Assembly: GCA_964496035.1 (NCBI GenBank)
Contig: CAZBXI010000005.1
Coordinates: 1 to 50,459, forward strand
From: EX4484-217-1 sp964496035
Lineage (GTDB): Archaea; Thermoproteota; Thermoprotei_A; EX4484-217-1
DNA: 50,459 nt
Reading direction: 5' to 3'
In this document: piece after piece, positions 7,012-16,013 of the stretch
Position numbering within the stretch: the stretch's first letter is position 1
How the letters are laid out: every line of letters starts with the position of its first letter
The notes under the pieces: model-generated
What the model was told of the DNA's origin: nothing
Databases searched by the model: none
Seen by the model: the letters and a program-made list of their open reading frames with translations, nothing else
Translations under genes and position numbers: made by a program

Positions 7012-8198
7012 CTTTGCTTCACCCTAGGTATTAATAATAGTGTGTTGAAGAGGTATAGTATTAAGGCAAATGTAAAGAATAATATGCTAGCGAAAACGTT
7101 TTCGTAGCCTCTAACATGGAGAGAAACAGGTATTTGGGGTTTAGGTTTTATGCTTAACTGAAACTTTATCTTCACGGAATCAATGATAAGTGAAGAAGAT
7201 GAGCCTGGAACCCATTTTTCCGAAGGGTCAAAGAGTATATCTCTTGCTAAATCTAAGGATTCTCTAGTTACATTACCATAGTCTATGAGTAAACAAATGT
7301 ATTTCAGTGATGTTTCACCAGGTTTAGCCTCCAAATATTCCGGAGCAACAGTTACTTCGAAAGGTATCCACCCTAAATCACTAACATATATTATAGGCCA
7401 GGCATGTCCAACAACACTATATTCTCCTAGCCGTGAATTCCACCCTCTAATGACGAAACCTACGCATCTTAGTGAAGGTATACCTAGGGCTCTTGCAAAA
7501 GTTATAAAGACATCGGAATATTCGCTACAATCACCGTAGTTTCCAAGTAGCGCATCCCTTACACCTAGTCTTCCCTTAGTTACGGGTCTATATGTTAGCT
7601 TTCTACTTACGTAATCTCTAAGTTTCATAAGAACATTAATCAAAGTGTCTTCAAGCAGTTCGTCCTTGCTTGAGTAATTATATAAGGAATAAAACTCTTC
7701 CAAGGACTTCTCAACTTCAGTAATACTATAATTCCACCAATGTGTAGGAGATATTAAGTCGTAATACGTAGCCGGTTTTAATCCAAAATGCTCTTTTACG
7801 AACGTCTTCATGGGTGTGTTTAGTCTTTGAAAAATCTCAGCTTCATCATATATGCTACTAACCGATATCTCGACATTTGCTCTATATTCAAATTTATTAC
7901 TTGTTGAAATACGTAAAATGTGCTTATCGTAGTCTCTTTCAACGCTACCTCCACTATATGTTTCATTTAGAATAGCGATAACGCTTTGCCATAATAGTTT
8001 AGGAGGTAATGGAATATTTACTATAGTTTTGTTTTCTGTTTCCACTTCAACATTATACTCTATGACATATGTTGTCGTCATCCTAAAGCACGAAGTCAAA
8101 GGCGTTAAAAGAGCTAGTATGGTACTTGAGAGAGCTAGTATGGCCAATAACGTTTTACAAGTAATGGGGTACCTCATTACTAACTCTCCAATTTTCAA
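7008..8198 (-). CDS. Membrane-anchored transglutaminase-like cysteine protease/transferase
   Basis: 396 residues with a membrane segment at each end (about 14-36 and 365-390). The core has the transglutaminase-superfamily triad in order: C224 in NYGDCSEYS, H265 in VVGHAWP, then GWIPFEV with E281 where the third residue is normally Asp. Family members cut or cross-link peptides, or act as amidases. The catalytic core lies between the anchors, on the outside of the cell. TTG start at 8198. Translationally coupled to the anchored protein downstream. Confidence 0.78.
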   Translation of the reverse strand: MKIGELVMRYPITCKTLLAILALSSTILALLTPLTSCFRMTTTYVIEYNVEVETENKTIVNIPLPPKLLWQSVIAILNETYSGGSVERDYDKHILRISTSNKFEYRANVEISVSSIYDEAEIFQRLNTPMKTFVKEHFGLKPATYYDLISPTHWWNYSITEVEKSLEEFYSLYNYSSKDELLEDTLINVLMKLRDYVSRKLTYRPVTKGRLGVRDALLGNYGDCSEYSDVFITFARALGIPSLRCVGFVIRGWNSRLGEYSVVGHAWPIIYVSDLGWIPFEVTVAPEYLEAKPGETSLKYICLLIDYGNVTRESLDLARDILFDPSEKWVPGSSSSLIIDSVKIKFQLSIKPKPQIPVSLHVRGYENVFASILFFTFALILYLFNTLLLIPRVKQS

Positions 8199-8383
8199 GA
8201 CATTAGTTATTTAAAGCTTATTATATTTTTATGTACTGGAAGATAAAGATTTAACAGGAACTTATTGCTGCTTTTAGTAAATATGGAAGTGCGTATTTCA
8301 AAGTATAACTTTATACGTTTGGTGACTCCTAAATGTAACATGGTAACTTCAGGTTCCTAATTAATATCAAGTGGTTCATAGCT

Positions 8384-9265
8384 GTGCGTAAGAAGAATAG
8401 CAAATCCAGTAAGGGAAGAAAGAGAAGACGCATTAGGTCTAGAAGTACGAGAGTAAATGTGGAGAAAATAGTTTCTACCATGTTTAGCGATATTTCCCTA
8501 GCGCTAGGTATTTCCCATTTAGGTTTAACGGAAGACGAGCTCAAGAAAGTTACTAAAAACGTTATAGAGTATTTACTGTCAAATGTAAGCTATAAACCTT
8601 CTAAAAGCGTTATTTTAAATAGAGTTTTAAGAGGAAGATTAAGGCTTGCACCTGTAGTTTCTGAAACAATATTGAGCTTAAGAAAGGAGCTTAATGAGGA
8701 TCTTTTAGAATACGTTGTCAACTTCGGTGGTCCGGTATGTGCAGCTAACGTTAGAAGGTTGTACATGGAGATTTTGAAGAAGAAAAGAGAGGATTTACTC
8801 GGGCTACTTAGAGAAGCATGGGACACTTACGGAAAACCTTTACCAATAAGATGCCCCAAATGCGGTTTCTCCTCAGTAAAACCAGACCTAATGTGTATAA
8901 TTTGCGGGTATAATGTTAAAGAAAGAGAGTTTAAGGAAATGATAGGATTTAATGATCTTTTTCACATATTTCTAGAACTAACCGATGAGCTAGGTCTTAG
9001 AAGAACCTTAGAAGGCCAGGTCGTAGTCTATGACCCTAATGAGGGTTTAAAACCCCCTCCTCCTAGATATGGTAAAGTACAATATGTGATACCATTAGAG
9101 GAGAAAGAGCTCATAAAAATAGAGGAGAAACTTGGCTTAAGAAAACCATGTCCAAAGGAAATTGTAAAGAAACGTGAAGAGGAAGAAGAAAAAGTTAGGG
9201 AGGAAAAAAGAAAGGTAAAAGAAAAACCGACACTAGATATGTTTTTAAGGGTAAGTACGGAGTAG
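8384..9265 (+). CDS. Zinc-finger protein with basic N terminus and PIP-box-like C terminus
   Basis: 293 residues, not recognised as a named family. Seen: a very basic N terminus (1-25), a helical body, a zinc ribbon with C157, C160, C171 and C174, a Lys/Glu-rich helix (about 255-280), and the tail K281-PTLDMFL-288. The tail fits the PCNA-interaction pattern (Q/K)xxLxx(F/Y)(F/L); NucS in this same window ends in KRSLFDYF. Inference: a DNA-associated protein recruited by PCNA. GTG start at 8384; TATA-like box near 8308. Followed 20 bases on by a thioredoxin-like gene. Confidence 0.7.
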   Translation: MRKKNSKSSKGRKRRRIRSRSTRVNVEKIVSTMFSDISLALGISHLGLTEDELKKVTKNVIEYLLSNVSYKPSKSVILNRVLRGRLRLAPVVSETILSLRKELNEDLLEYVVNFGGPVCAANVRRLYMEILKKKREDLLGLLREAWDTYGKPLPIRCPKCGFSSVKPDLMCIICGYNVKEREFKEMIGFNDLFHIFLELTDELGLRRTLEGQVVVYDPNEGLKPPPPRYGKVQYVIPLEEKELIKIEEKLGLRKPCPKEIVKKREEEEEKVREEKRKVKEKPTLDMFLRVSTE

Positions 9266-9285
9266 GAGAAGAGGTTTCAGACAAG

Positions 9286-9645
9286 ATGAGTGTTGAAGAG
9301 CTCTCACCAAGAGAAGTTGAGTACGTAATAAAGAAAAATAAGATAGTCCTTGTAGAGTATACTACTAAAACTAAGAGAGAGGCAAGGTATTTTCATTCAC
9401 TTGTAAAGGATTTCTCATTTAAAGTGCTAAATAAGATTAGAGTAGTATCAGTGAATGTAGATAACTACCCTGAAGTTAAATCAAAGGAAAATATATTGGT
9501 ATTACCATGTTTGAAGCTGTTTTTCAATGGAGAAAGCATTTGGGAGCAGGAAGGATGCTTCATGGACTATGCTAAAGATATGCTTATTCTTAGAAGGAGT
9601 ATAAGAGAGGCCTTAAAGGATAAAGGTTTACGCATTAGGATATAG
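9286..9645 (+). CDS. Thioredoxin-fold protein lacking the CxxC motif
   Basis: 119 residues with the thioredoxin layout: IVLVEYTTKT strand, helix, VVSVNVDNYPEV strand, then VLPCLKLFFNGE (the cis-proline region) and a C-terminal helix. The redox motif position reads TKTK in place of CxxC, so it cannot be an ordinary dithiol oxidoreductase. It likely serves as a binding or adaptor fold. Downstream of the zinc-finger/PIP-like gene in one unit; its end overlaps the convergent gene by 18 bases. Confidence 0.65.
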   Translation: MSVEELSPREVEYVIKKNKIVLVEYTTKTKREARYFHSLVKDFSFKVLNKIRVVSVNVDNYPEVKSKENILVLPCLKLFFNGESIWEQEGCFMDYAKDMLILRRSIREALKDKGLRIRI

Positions 9646-10479
9646 TGCTGAGCAGACATTACATAGCTTATTTCTCGTAAAGGCCCCGCATAGTTGGCAG
9701 TATTTTCTATATCCATATTCTGGGAGAACTTTTTCGATAAATAGTTCTGACATTTTTAACGTTGAAATTACTAATTCAAAGTGCTCCTTGCTAAGAGCCA
9801 GTATGTAGTCTAAATACCTATGGTAATTATTAAATGTGAAATATTTCGATATAACGTCCTTAAAATACACATTACCTAGCAAACCTTTCAAATACCCATA
9901 AAGTAGTATTTCATAGCTTTTTACTTTTCTGAAAGGTTTAACAAAGAGTACACTGTATTTTTCAGAATACATCTTAGGACTTAAGTCGCTTAAGGATTCG
10001 AAATTGTACTCCAGGATATTTGAGAGAAAATACGATGCTTCGAATTCTAGGGTATGCGGTATTATGACCTTGTTTATATTATGCTCTTTAGAGATTTTAG
10101 CAGCTTCTATTCTTTCAAATCTTAGAAGCTCAGTAATATTCTTGGGCTTTCTAGGCAATTGATATTCTACAGTGTTTTCGCCATTGAAAATTCCTCCTAT
10201 TAATTCCTTAGGTCTCAGTAAAAATAATTTAGTCGCATACTTCCTCTCTATGATAGCCATTATTCTAAAGGCTGGTATTGATGTTAGCAATGTTTCTATC
10301 GGAATTAGGAATCCTATTATGTCATGGGGTTCAAGCATTTTCCATTTATTTATCTCATGTTTAACCTGCCTTACTATGCTTCTTTCCAAGCATTGTAGAC
10401 ATAGTTTTTCACCGGATTCTTTACGGTGGTATATTGCCGATCTAATTCTACATGTGGTACATTTAACCACTTCATTCAC
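9628..10479 (-). CDS. Degenerate Ncs6/TtuA-like tRNA-thiolation protein without PP-loop
   Basis: 283 residues. Both zinc fingers of the Ncs6/TtuA/CTU1 family are kept: C7, C10, C27, C30 at the N terminus (KCTTC...KLCLQCLERS) and C261, C264, C273, C276 at the C terminus. The ATP-binding PP-loop SGGKDS, expected near 56-66, is replaced by IGFLIPIETLL, and the following motif that usually reads like GHNLDDEAQ is PHTLEFEASYFL. Known family members 2-thiolate tRNA wobble or T54 uridines. Inference: a catalytically dead paralogue, perhaps a tRNA-binding or regulatory subunit. Divergent from the thermosome gene. Confidence 0.7.
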   Translation of the reverse strand: MNEVVKCTTCRIRSAIYHRKESGEKLCLQCLERSIVRQVKHEINKWKMLEPHDIIGFLIPIETLLTSIPAFRIMAIIERKYATKLFLLRPKELIGGIFNGENTVEYQLPRKPKNITELLRFERIEAAKISKEHNINKVIIPHTLEFEASYFLSNILEYNFESLSDLSPKMYSEKYSVLFVKPFRKVKSYEILLYGYLKGLLGNVYFKDVISKYFTFNNYHRYLDYILALSKEHFELVISTLKMSELFIEKVLPEYGYRKYCQLCGAFTRNKLCNVCSALYPNA

Positions 10480-10553
10480 TATTTTCAGCCTTACTTACTT
10501 CTGCTCTAAATAATACTATATTAGCTACTTGATATGAGTATTGAGAGTAAAGG

Positions 10554-10560
10554 TTATATA
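10554..10560 (+). promoter_or_regulatory. Thermosome TATA box
   Basis: TTATATA preceded by AAAGG (BRE-like). It implies a start near 10585 and a leader of about 40 bases; GGGGTG at 10611-10616 is the ribosome binding site for the ATG at 10625. Confidence 0.5.
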
Positions 10561-10624
10561 GAAGCGCTCGCTACTTGATTGCGGATTATAGAGTAAATTA
10601 CCATGTTATGGGGTGTGAAAAACT

Positions 10625-12262
10625 ATGGCATATGGTATCCCAGTATTAGTACTTAAAGAGGGTACTCAAAGAACAACTGGTAGAGATGCTTTAAGAGCAA
10701 ACATTTTGGCTGCTAGAATACTATCAGAAACTTTAAGAACATCTCTTGGACCACGCGGACTAGATAAAATGCTCGTAGATAGTTTTGGAGATGTTACAAT
10801 AACTAATGATGGAGCAACAATAGTTAAGGAAATGGAAGTTCAGCATCCTGCAGCTAAGCTACTAGTAGAAGTAGCTAAAGCTCAAGATGCTGAAGTAGGT
10901 GACGGTACAACAACTGCTGTAGTACTTGCAGGTTTACTTCTTGAGAAAGCCGAGAACCTCTTAGACCAGGAAATACATCCTACAATAATTATTGAGGGAT
11001 ATAAGGAGGCATTAGCTAAGGCTCTTGAAGAGTACGATAAAATATCGATAAAAGTTAATCCAAAAGACAAATCTATGCTGAAAGAACTTGCGAGAACTGC
11101 TTTAGCTAGCAAATATGTAGGTTCAGGTGCGGTCTTAGAAAGGCTAATAGATCTCGTTGTTGAAGCGGTTTTAACCATTGCTGAGCCCCAGGAAGATGGA
11201 ACTTTCAAAGTTGATATAAACAATGTAAAGATCGAGAAAAAGAAGGGAGAAAGCTTACTAGACACAACATTGGTTAAAGGCATTGTATTGGATAAAGAAG
11301 TTGTTCATCCAAGTATGCCTAGGAGAATCGAGAAAGCAAAAATAGCACTACTAGACATGCCTTTAGAAGTTGAGAAACCGGAAATAACAGCTAAGATAAA
11401 CATAACAAGCCCTGAACAAATAAGAGCATTCTTAGAGGAGGAAACTAAGCTACTTAAAGACATGGTTGAGAAAATAGCTTCCGTGGGAGCCAATGTAGTA
11501 ATATGTCAGAAAGGTATCGACGACGTAGCCCAATACTTCCTAGCTAAGAAGGGAATACTCGCCGTTAGAAGAGTTAAGAGAAGTGATATGGAGAAGTTAG
11601 AAAGAGCAACAGGAGGAAGAATAATTAGCAGTATTAGGGACTTAACATCTGAAGACCTTGGAGAAGCAGAACTAGTAGAAGAAAGAAAAGTCGGAACAGA
11701 TAAAATGGTGTTCATAGAGGGATGCAAGAATCCAAAAGCAGTTACTATACTACTACGTGGAGCAAACGACATGGAGCTTGATGAAGCAGAAAGAAGCATT
11801 CATGACGCACTAAGCGTATTAAGAAACGTACTTAAAGAACCCAAGATTGTTGGTGGTGGAGGAGCACCAGAAATAGAATTAGCTATGAGACTTAGAGAGC
11901 ATGCAAGAGCTAGAGGAGGTAAGGAAGCATTAGCTATAGAAGCATACGCTGACGCACTAGAGGAAATAGCTTTAATTCTAGCAGAATCAGCAGGACTAGA
12001 CCCATTAGATGCTAGAGCACAGTTAAGAGCACATCACGAGAAAGGATTGATAAATGCTGGAGTAGACGTAGTTCAAGGCAAAGTCTTAGAAGATATGGTT
12101 AAAGTAAACATAATAGACCCGACACTAGTAAAGAAGCAAGTACTTAAAAGCGCAACCGAGGCAGCAACAGCAATACTGAAAATAGATGATATCATAGCAG
12201 CAGCTCCACCGAAGAAGAAAGAGAAAGAAAAGGAAAGAGAAGAGGAGAAGTTTAAGTTCTAA
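10625..12262 (+). CDS. thsA: Thermosome subunit (group II chaperonin)
   Basis: ATP-driven protein-folding ring of the archaeal cytosol, 545 residues, full length. Hallmarks: LGPRG at 41-45, NDGAT at 61-65, GDGTTTAVVLAG from 92 and the late VGGGGAPEIELA. It ends in a charged Lys/Glu tail, EKEREEEKFKF; many thermosome subunits instead end in a Gly/Met-rich tail. ATG start with a GGGGTG site. Single transcription unit before rpoK. Which subunit type (alpha, beta or gamma) cannot be told from this window. Confidence 0.97.
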   Translation: MAYGIPVLVLKEGTQRTTGRDALRANILAARILSETLRTSLGPRGLDKMLVDSFGDVTITNDGATIVKEMEVQHPAAKLLVEVAKAQDAEVGDGTTTAVVLAGLLLEKAENLLDQEIHPTIIIEGYKEALAKALEEYDKISIKVNPKDKSMLKELARTALASKYVGSGAVLERLIDLVVEAVLTIAEPQEDGTFKVDINNVKIEKKKGESLLDTTLVKGIVLDKEVVHPSMPRRIEKAKIALLDMPLEVEKPEITAKINITSPEQIRAFLEEETKLLKDMVEKIASVGANVVICQKGIDDVAQYFLAKKGILAVRRVKRSDMEKLERATGGRIISSIRDLTSEDLGEAELVEERKVGTDKMVFIEGCKNPKAVTILLRGANDMELDEAERSIHDALSVLRNVLKEPKIVGGGGAPEIELAMRLREHARARGGKEALAIEAYADALEEIALILAESAGLDPLDARAQLRAHHEKGLINAGVDVVQGKVLEDMVKVNIIDPTLVKKQVLKSATEAATAILKIDDIIAAAPPKKKEKEKEREEEKFKF

Positions 12263-12353
12263 AGTTTGAAATAATTTTTTAACCGTAACATTTAATTGCC
12301 TAAACTTTTCTACCATTCATCTAGCTTTAAACTGTATCTTAGAGGCATTTGGG

Positions 12354-12659
12354 TTGTCTAAGGCTGAAAAGCCTCTTAAAGAAACTTACGCTAATAAGAT
12401 AAAGATTGGACCACCTAAGCTTACAAAATATGAAAGAGCTAGAATTATTGGCGCTAGAGCATTACAATTAACGATGGGCGCTCCTCCCCTTATACCTCCC
12501 GAAATGATTAGTTCTTCTGATCCTCTTGAAATAGCTGAGAAAGAATTGAAAATGAAAATACTTCCAATAACTATTAGAAGAAGATTACCAACAGGAGAAT
12601 ACCAAGATATTCCCCTCAAATGGCTTTTAGAAGCAGAAGAAAGCATATTCGGCAGTTAA
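12354..12659 (+). CDS. rpoK: DNA-directed RNA polymerase subunit Rpo6 (RpoK, eukaryotic Rpb6)
   Basis: Small assembly subunit of the archaeal RNA polymerase, 101 residues. The conserved core reads LTKYERARIIGARALQLTMGAPPLI, then DPLEIAEKEL and LPITIRRRLPTGEYQDIPL, all characteristic of Rpb6/omega-like subunits. TTG at 12354 is nearly leaderless: a CTTTAAACT box at about 12324-12332 sits 25 bases upstream of it. The N-terminal 20 residues before the core are basic. Confidence 0.95.
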   Translation: MSKAEKPLKETYANKIKIGPPKLTKYERARIIGARALQLTMGAPPLIPPEMISSSDPLEIAEKELKMKILPITIRRRLPTGEYQDIPLKWLLEAEESIFGS

Positions 12660-12688
12660 TTTAAAACAAATACTGCAATTATAAGGTT

Positions 12689-12715
12689 AAAGTGTACACC
12701 ATAAGCAAAGTGTAC
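12689..12715 (+). promoter_or_regulatory. Direct repeat AAAGTGTAC in the topoisomerase promoter
   Basis: AAAGTGTAC occurs at 12689-12697 and 12707-12715, 18 bases apart. It lies between a TATA-like ATTATAAGG (12679-12686) and the topoisomerase start at 12726. The position suits a regulator site, though transcription would begin inside the second copy. Confidence 0.3.
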
Positions 12716-12725
12716 TGTACGGTAT

Positions 12726-14768
12726 ATGCTTATGCTACCTAGAAGATATGTGCTTATAATAGCAGAGAAACCTAAGGCAGCATCAAAAATAGCTCAAGCG
12801 CTATCCAGAACAAAACCAGTAAAATATAAAATGTATGGCGTACCATACTGGATAGTTTACCATAATGGAGTGCCTTACGTTATTGCTTCAGCTGCAGGCC
12901 ATCTTTTCGCATTAACAACAAGTGAGCATGGTTTTCCAGTGTTTAAGTATTACTGGGTACCAGCATGGGCTGTTGATAGGGAAGCAAGATATACTAGACC
13001 ATACTATTTAGTGCTTAAGAACTTATGTAAGTACGCTATAGCCTTCGTGAACGCATGCGATTACGATATTGAAGGCTCAGTTATAGGCTATCTCATAATA
13101 AAGGAATTCGGTGACCTAGGCAGAGCTTATAGGGCAAAATTCTCAACATTAACTTCTCAAGATCTTCGTCAAGCCTTTAAGAATCTGAGCAAAGGCCTCG
13201 ATATGCCGATGGTAGAAGCGGGACTATGTAGACATGAACTTGATTGGATATGGGGTATAAACGTTAGTAGAGCGTTAATGTATGCAGTAAAACTTGCCAC
13301 AGGTAAAAGAGTTATTCTAAGCGCTGGCCGAGTTCAGTCTCCAACACTAGTAGAAGTTGTTAATACTGAGAAGCAAAGAAATCTCTTCATACCAACACCT
13401 ATGTTTAACATCAGCGTTAGCGTAGCCATAGGTGGTAAAACGTATGCTCTCGAATATTTAGGTGAGTCATTTACGAGAAAAATAGATGCTGAAAACGCAC
13501 TAAAAGAGATCAAAAAGGAAAAATGGGCAATTGTAGAGAAGGTCAAATATGAAGTAGAGAAAATAAAGCCTCCACCACCTTTCAACTTAGGTGACTTACA
13601 AGCTGAAGCATCTAAAATATATGGTTTCTCACCTTTAAAAACACAAGAATTAGCTGAACAACTATACTTAGATGCGTTAATAAGCTACCCTAGAACGAAT
13701 AGTCAAAAACTACCACCAACTATAAACTATGAATCAATAATGTTGAAGCTCAAGGAAATCTCTGAATACTCTAACTTAGTCGGGGATTTATTTAGGGAAA
13801 CAAAAGGAATATTAAAGCCTCATGAAGGAGTGAAAAAAGATCCCGCTCATCCAGCAATATATCCTACAGGGTTAAAGCCTAGAAAACTAAGTGTGGATCA
13901 GCAGAAAATTTACGATTTAATCGTTAAGAGGTTCTTGGCTACGTTTTCTACGGATGCTATATTACATTCCATAACAGTATATTTGAGGATAGCGAGGTTC
14001 AGGTTTAGGCTAAAGCTTAGGAAATTGCGTTTAAAAGGGTGGCTAAAGTACTATCCTTTCTTAAATATAGATTACGTTGAAGACCTGCCTCCTATAGGTA
14101 GAGGGCAGAAGCTGCCTATAGTTAAGGCAAGAATAACGACAACCTATTCAAGATACGGTAAATTCTATGATAAATCATCATTGCTTAAATGGATGGAAAG
14201 TGTTAACATAGGAACGGAGAGCACTAGAGCTAGGATAATTGAAAACTTGTTTTCTAGAGGTTACTTAAAAACAGTAAAGGGAAAAATCGAAGCTACGCCA
14301 CTAGGCTACGCTGTTTCCGAAATCTTGGAAAAATATTTCAAGGATTTAACTAGTGTTGAGCTTACACGAAAATTCGAAAAAATGCTTAACGACATTAGAG
14401 AAGGCCGTGTAAAGAGGGAAAATGTGGTTCTTGAATCCAAAAACATACTTTCAAGAATACTTCTAGAGTTTAAAAACGAAGCCGCTGAAAAGGCGGGAAT
14501 AGAACTAGGTAAAAGTTTAAAATACATCCCTGTAGAAAGCGAGTGTATTGTATGTGGAAGCGAAGCTATAGACATGAAGCTATGTAGAAACCATTTAAGG
14601 GCTTTAGAAAATATTCTTGAAAAGTATAAGGTGTGGGTTCAGGCTTACGGTTCTCTTTCGTGGAGAGAGTATTTGAAGAAAATATCTTCATTAAATGTCT
14701 CTGGGAAATGGGTTAGAGAAGTAGCTAAAGGAATGCTGGAAGGAATAGTGAAAGTTAACCTCCAATGA
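12726..14768 (+). CDS. topA: Type IA DNA topoisomerase
   Basis: Relaxes or decatenates DNA by single-strand passage, 680 residues. TOPRIM motifs: VLIIAEKP near 9 and ACDYDIEGS with D112, D114 and E116. The catalytic tyrosine is Y321 in LISYPRTNSQ. A compact zinc finger, CIVCG...LCRNH, lies near 595-615. No helicase domain, so not reverse gyrase. ATG at 12726. The last 14 bases overlap the convergent signal peptidase gene. Confidence 0.93.
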   Translation: MLMLPRRYVLIIAEKPKAASKIAQALSRTKPVKYKMYGVPYWIVYHNGVPYVIASAAGHLFALTTSEHGFPVFKYYWVPAWAVDREARYTRPYYLVLKNLCKYAIAFVNACDYDIEGSVIGYLIIKEFGDLGRAYRAKFSTLTSQDLRQAFKNLSKGLDMPMVEAGLCRHELDWIWGINVSRALMYAVKLATGKRVILSAGRVQSPTLVEVVNTEKQRNLFIPTPMFNISVSVAIGGKTYALEYLGESFTRKIDAENALKEIKKEKWAIVEKVKYEVEKIKPPPPFNLGDLQAEASKIYGFSPLKTQELAEQLYLDALISYPRTNSQKLPPTINYESIMLKLKEISEYSNLVGDLFRETKGILKPHEGVKKDPAHPAIYPTGLKPRKLSVDQQKIYDLIVKRFLATFSTDAILHSITVYLRIARFRFRLKLRKLRLKGWLKYYPFLNIDYVEDLPPIGRGQKLPIVKARITTTYSRYGKFYDKSSLLKWMESVNIGTESTRARIIENLFSRGYLKTVKGKIEATPLGYAVSEILEKYFKDLTSVELTRKFEKMLNDIREGRVKRENVVLESKNILSRILLEFKNEAAEKAGIELGKSLKYIPVESECIVCGSEAIDMKLCRNHLRALENILEKYKVWVQAYGSLSWREYLKKISSLNVSGKWVREVAKGMLEGIVKVNLQ

Positions 14769-15231
14769 TGTTATGGAAGAATATTGAGAAGTAGCCTACA
14801 TAAGGTATCCTAAAGGGTTCCCCATTTATACACAGTACCTTCCCTAAAACAGCATCTTCAGGAACATACCATTGATCAGGTAAGGGGTTTGCATCACCTT
14901 TAGTTTTAAAATATTTTACGCCATTTCTTTCAATAATGTCCACAACTCTATGAACTATAGGTGTCTTTAGTTTTTTAACATACCCTTTTCGAATCGAGTA
15001 AACCACTTTATTGAACACTATGATGTCTCCAACTTTGATATCGTCGGGTTTAACACCCACTATTACTACTACATCACCTATGTTTAATGTGGGAACCATG
15101 CTTGAACTTTCTACAGCAGCTAAGGGTACTGACGTATTTAACCATGCACGTAGAATAATAGGGGATAGCAGCATCAGCGCTAGAATCAGGATAAATATGG
15201 CATTCTCTTTTATGTGCCTAAACTTGCTCAT
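14755..15231 (-). CDS. Signal peptidase I (archaeal/SipW type)
   Basis: Membrane protease that removes signal peptides, 158 residues. One N-terminal membrane segment (about 9-28), then ESSSMVPTL with catalytic S44, GDVVVIVG, IVHRVVD with H94, and KTKGDANPLPD with D113. His in place of the bacterial Lys marks the archaeal/ER type. ATG at 15231; 3' end overlaps topA by 14 bases in convergent orientation. Confidence 0.92.
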   Translation of the reverse strand: MSKFRHIKENAIFILILALMLLSPIILRAWLNTSVPLAAVESSSMVPTLNIGDVVVIVGVKPDDIKVGDIIVFNKVVYSIRKGYVKKLKTPIVHRVVDIIERNGVKYFKTKGDANPLPDQWYVPEDAVLGKVLCINGEPFRIPYVGYFSIFFHNIIGG

Positions 15232-15329
15232 AGTTCATCTCAGCATCTATAGTATAGAGGCATACTTTAATACTTTTGGCATCTATAATCTAGTTAGGTC
15301 TTAATACCGATAATAATGACTATTCTTAG

Positions 15330-16013
15330 ATGTTATACTGTAGTGTGCTAAAGATGCTTGAAAAACATCGAGTCTCCTTAGTATCAATAGTTAGCGCGAG
15401 TTTAGCTTCAGCTTTAACCGCTATTGGTAGTGAGGGTATAGTATATTTAGGTTTAGCATATGTACCGTTAAGAGAACCGTATGTGGCGATTATACCTTAT
15501 TTTTTCATACTTCTAAGCTTATGGGTAATTTACATTAATACTTTAAAAGGAAAATTAAGGTCTATAGTTTTAGCCACTACTACATATCTGATAGGCTTTT
15601 ACTTTTGTTTAATCACAACCATAAGTATTATGGGTCAGAATGTCTTTGAAAACTATGTGAGTTTCATGATTGATTCTTTACTAATCGTTACAGGCTGTAG
15701 TTATTTAATGCATAAGTACAATGTTCTTAAAAAGCTGCTCTCCTACCTTTCAAACAGGGACACTGTAGATAAAATTAGCGTCTCCATTGCTTTTCTAGTT
15801 CTTGGGGTATCTAGGGTTCTCGTAAGAAGTCTTTACTTACCTGTTCCTTTGACTTTCCTCTTTTTATCATGGATAGTAACTTTCATTATTTTAAAAAGCT
15901 CTCCTGTTATGGAAGCTAGTATAATGTCAAATTTTGAATTATTCACGTGTAATACTGTGATATTTGCATGGATTAACATGGTTTATTTAGTCGTACTTAG
16001 AGCTATATTATAG
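15330..16013 (+). CDS. Polytopic membrane protein of unknown function
   Basis: 227 residues with about six hydrophobic segments (near 18-38, 47-66, 73-95, 105-122, 150-166 and 170-190, with another at the C terminus). No family motif recognised. ATG at 15330; ATG at codon 9 is an alternative. Divergent from the signal peptidase gene and overlapping the end of the zinc/Cren7-like gene by 6 bases. Confidence 0.65.
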   Translation: MLYCSVLKMLEKHRVSLVSIVSASLASALTAIGSEGIVYLGLAYVPLREPYVAIIPYFFILLSLWVIYINTLKGKLRSIVLATTTYLIGFYFCLITTISIMGQNVFENYVSFMIDSLLIVTGCSYLMHKYNVLKKLLSYLSNRDTVDKISVSIAFLVLGVSRVLVRSLYLPVPLTFLFLSWIVTFIILKSSPVMEASIMSNFELFTCNTVIFAWINMVYLVVLRAIL

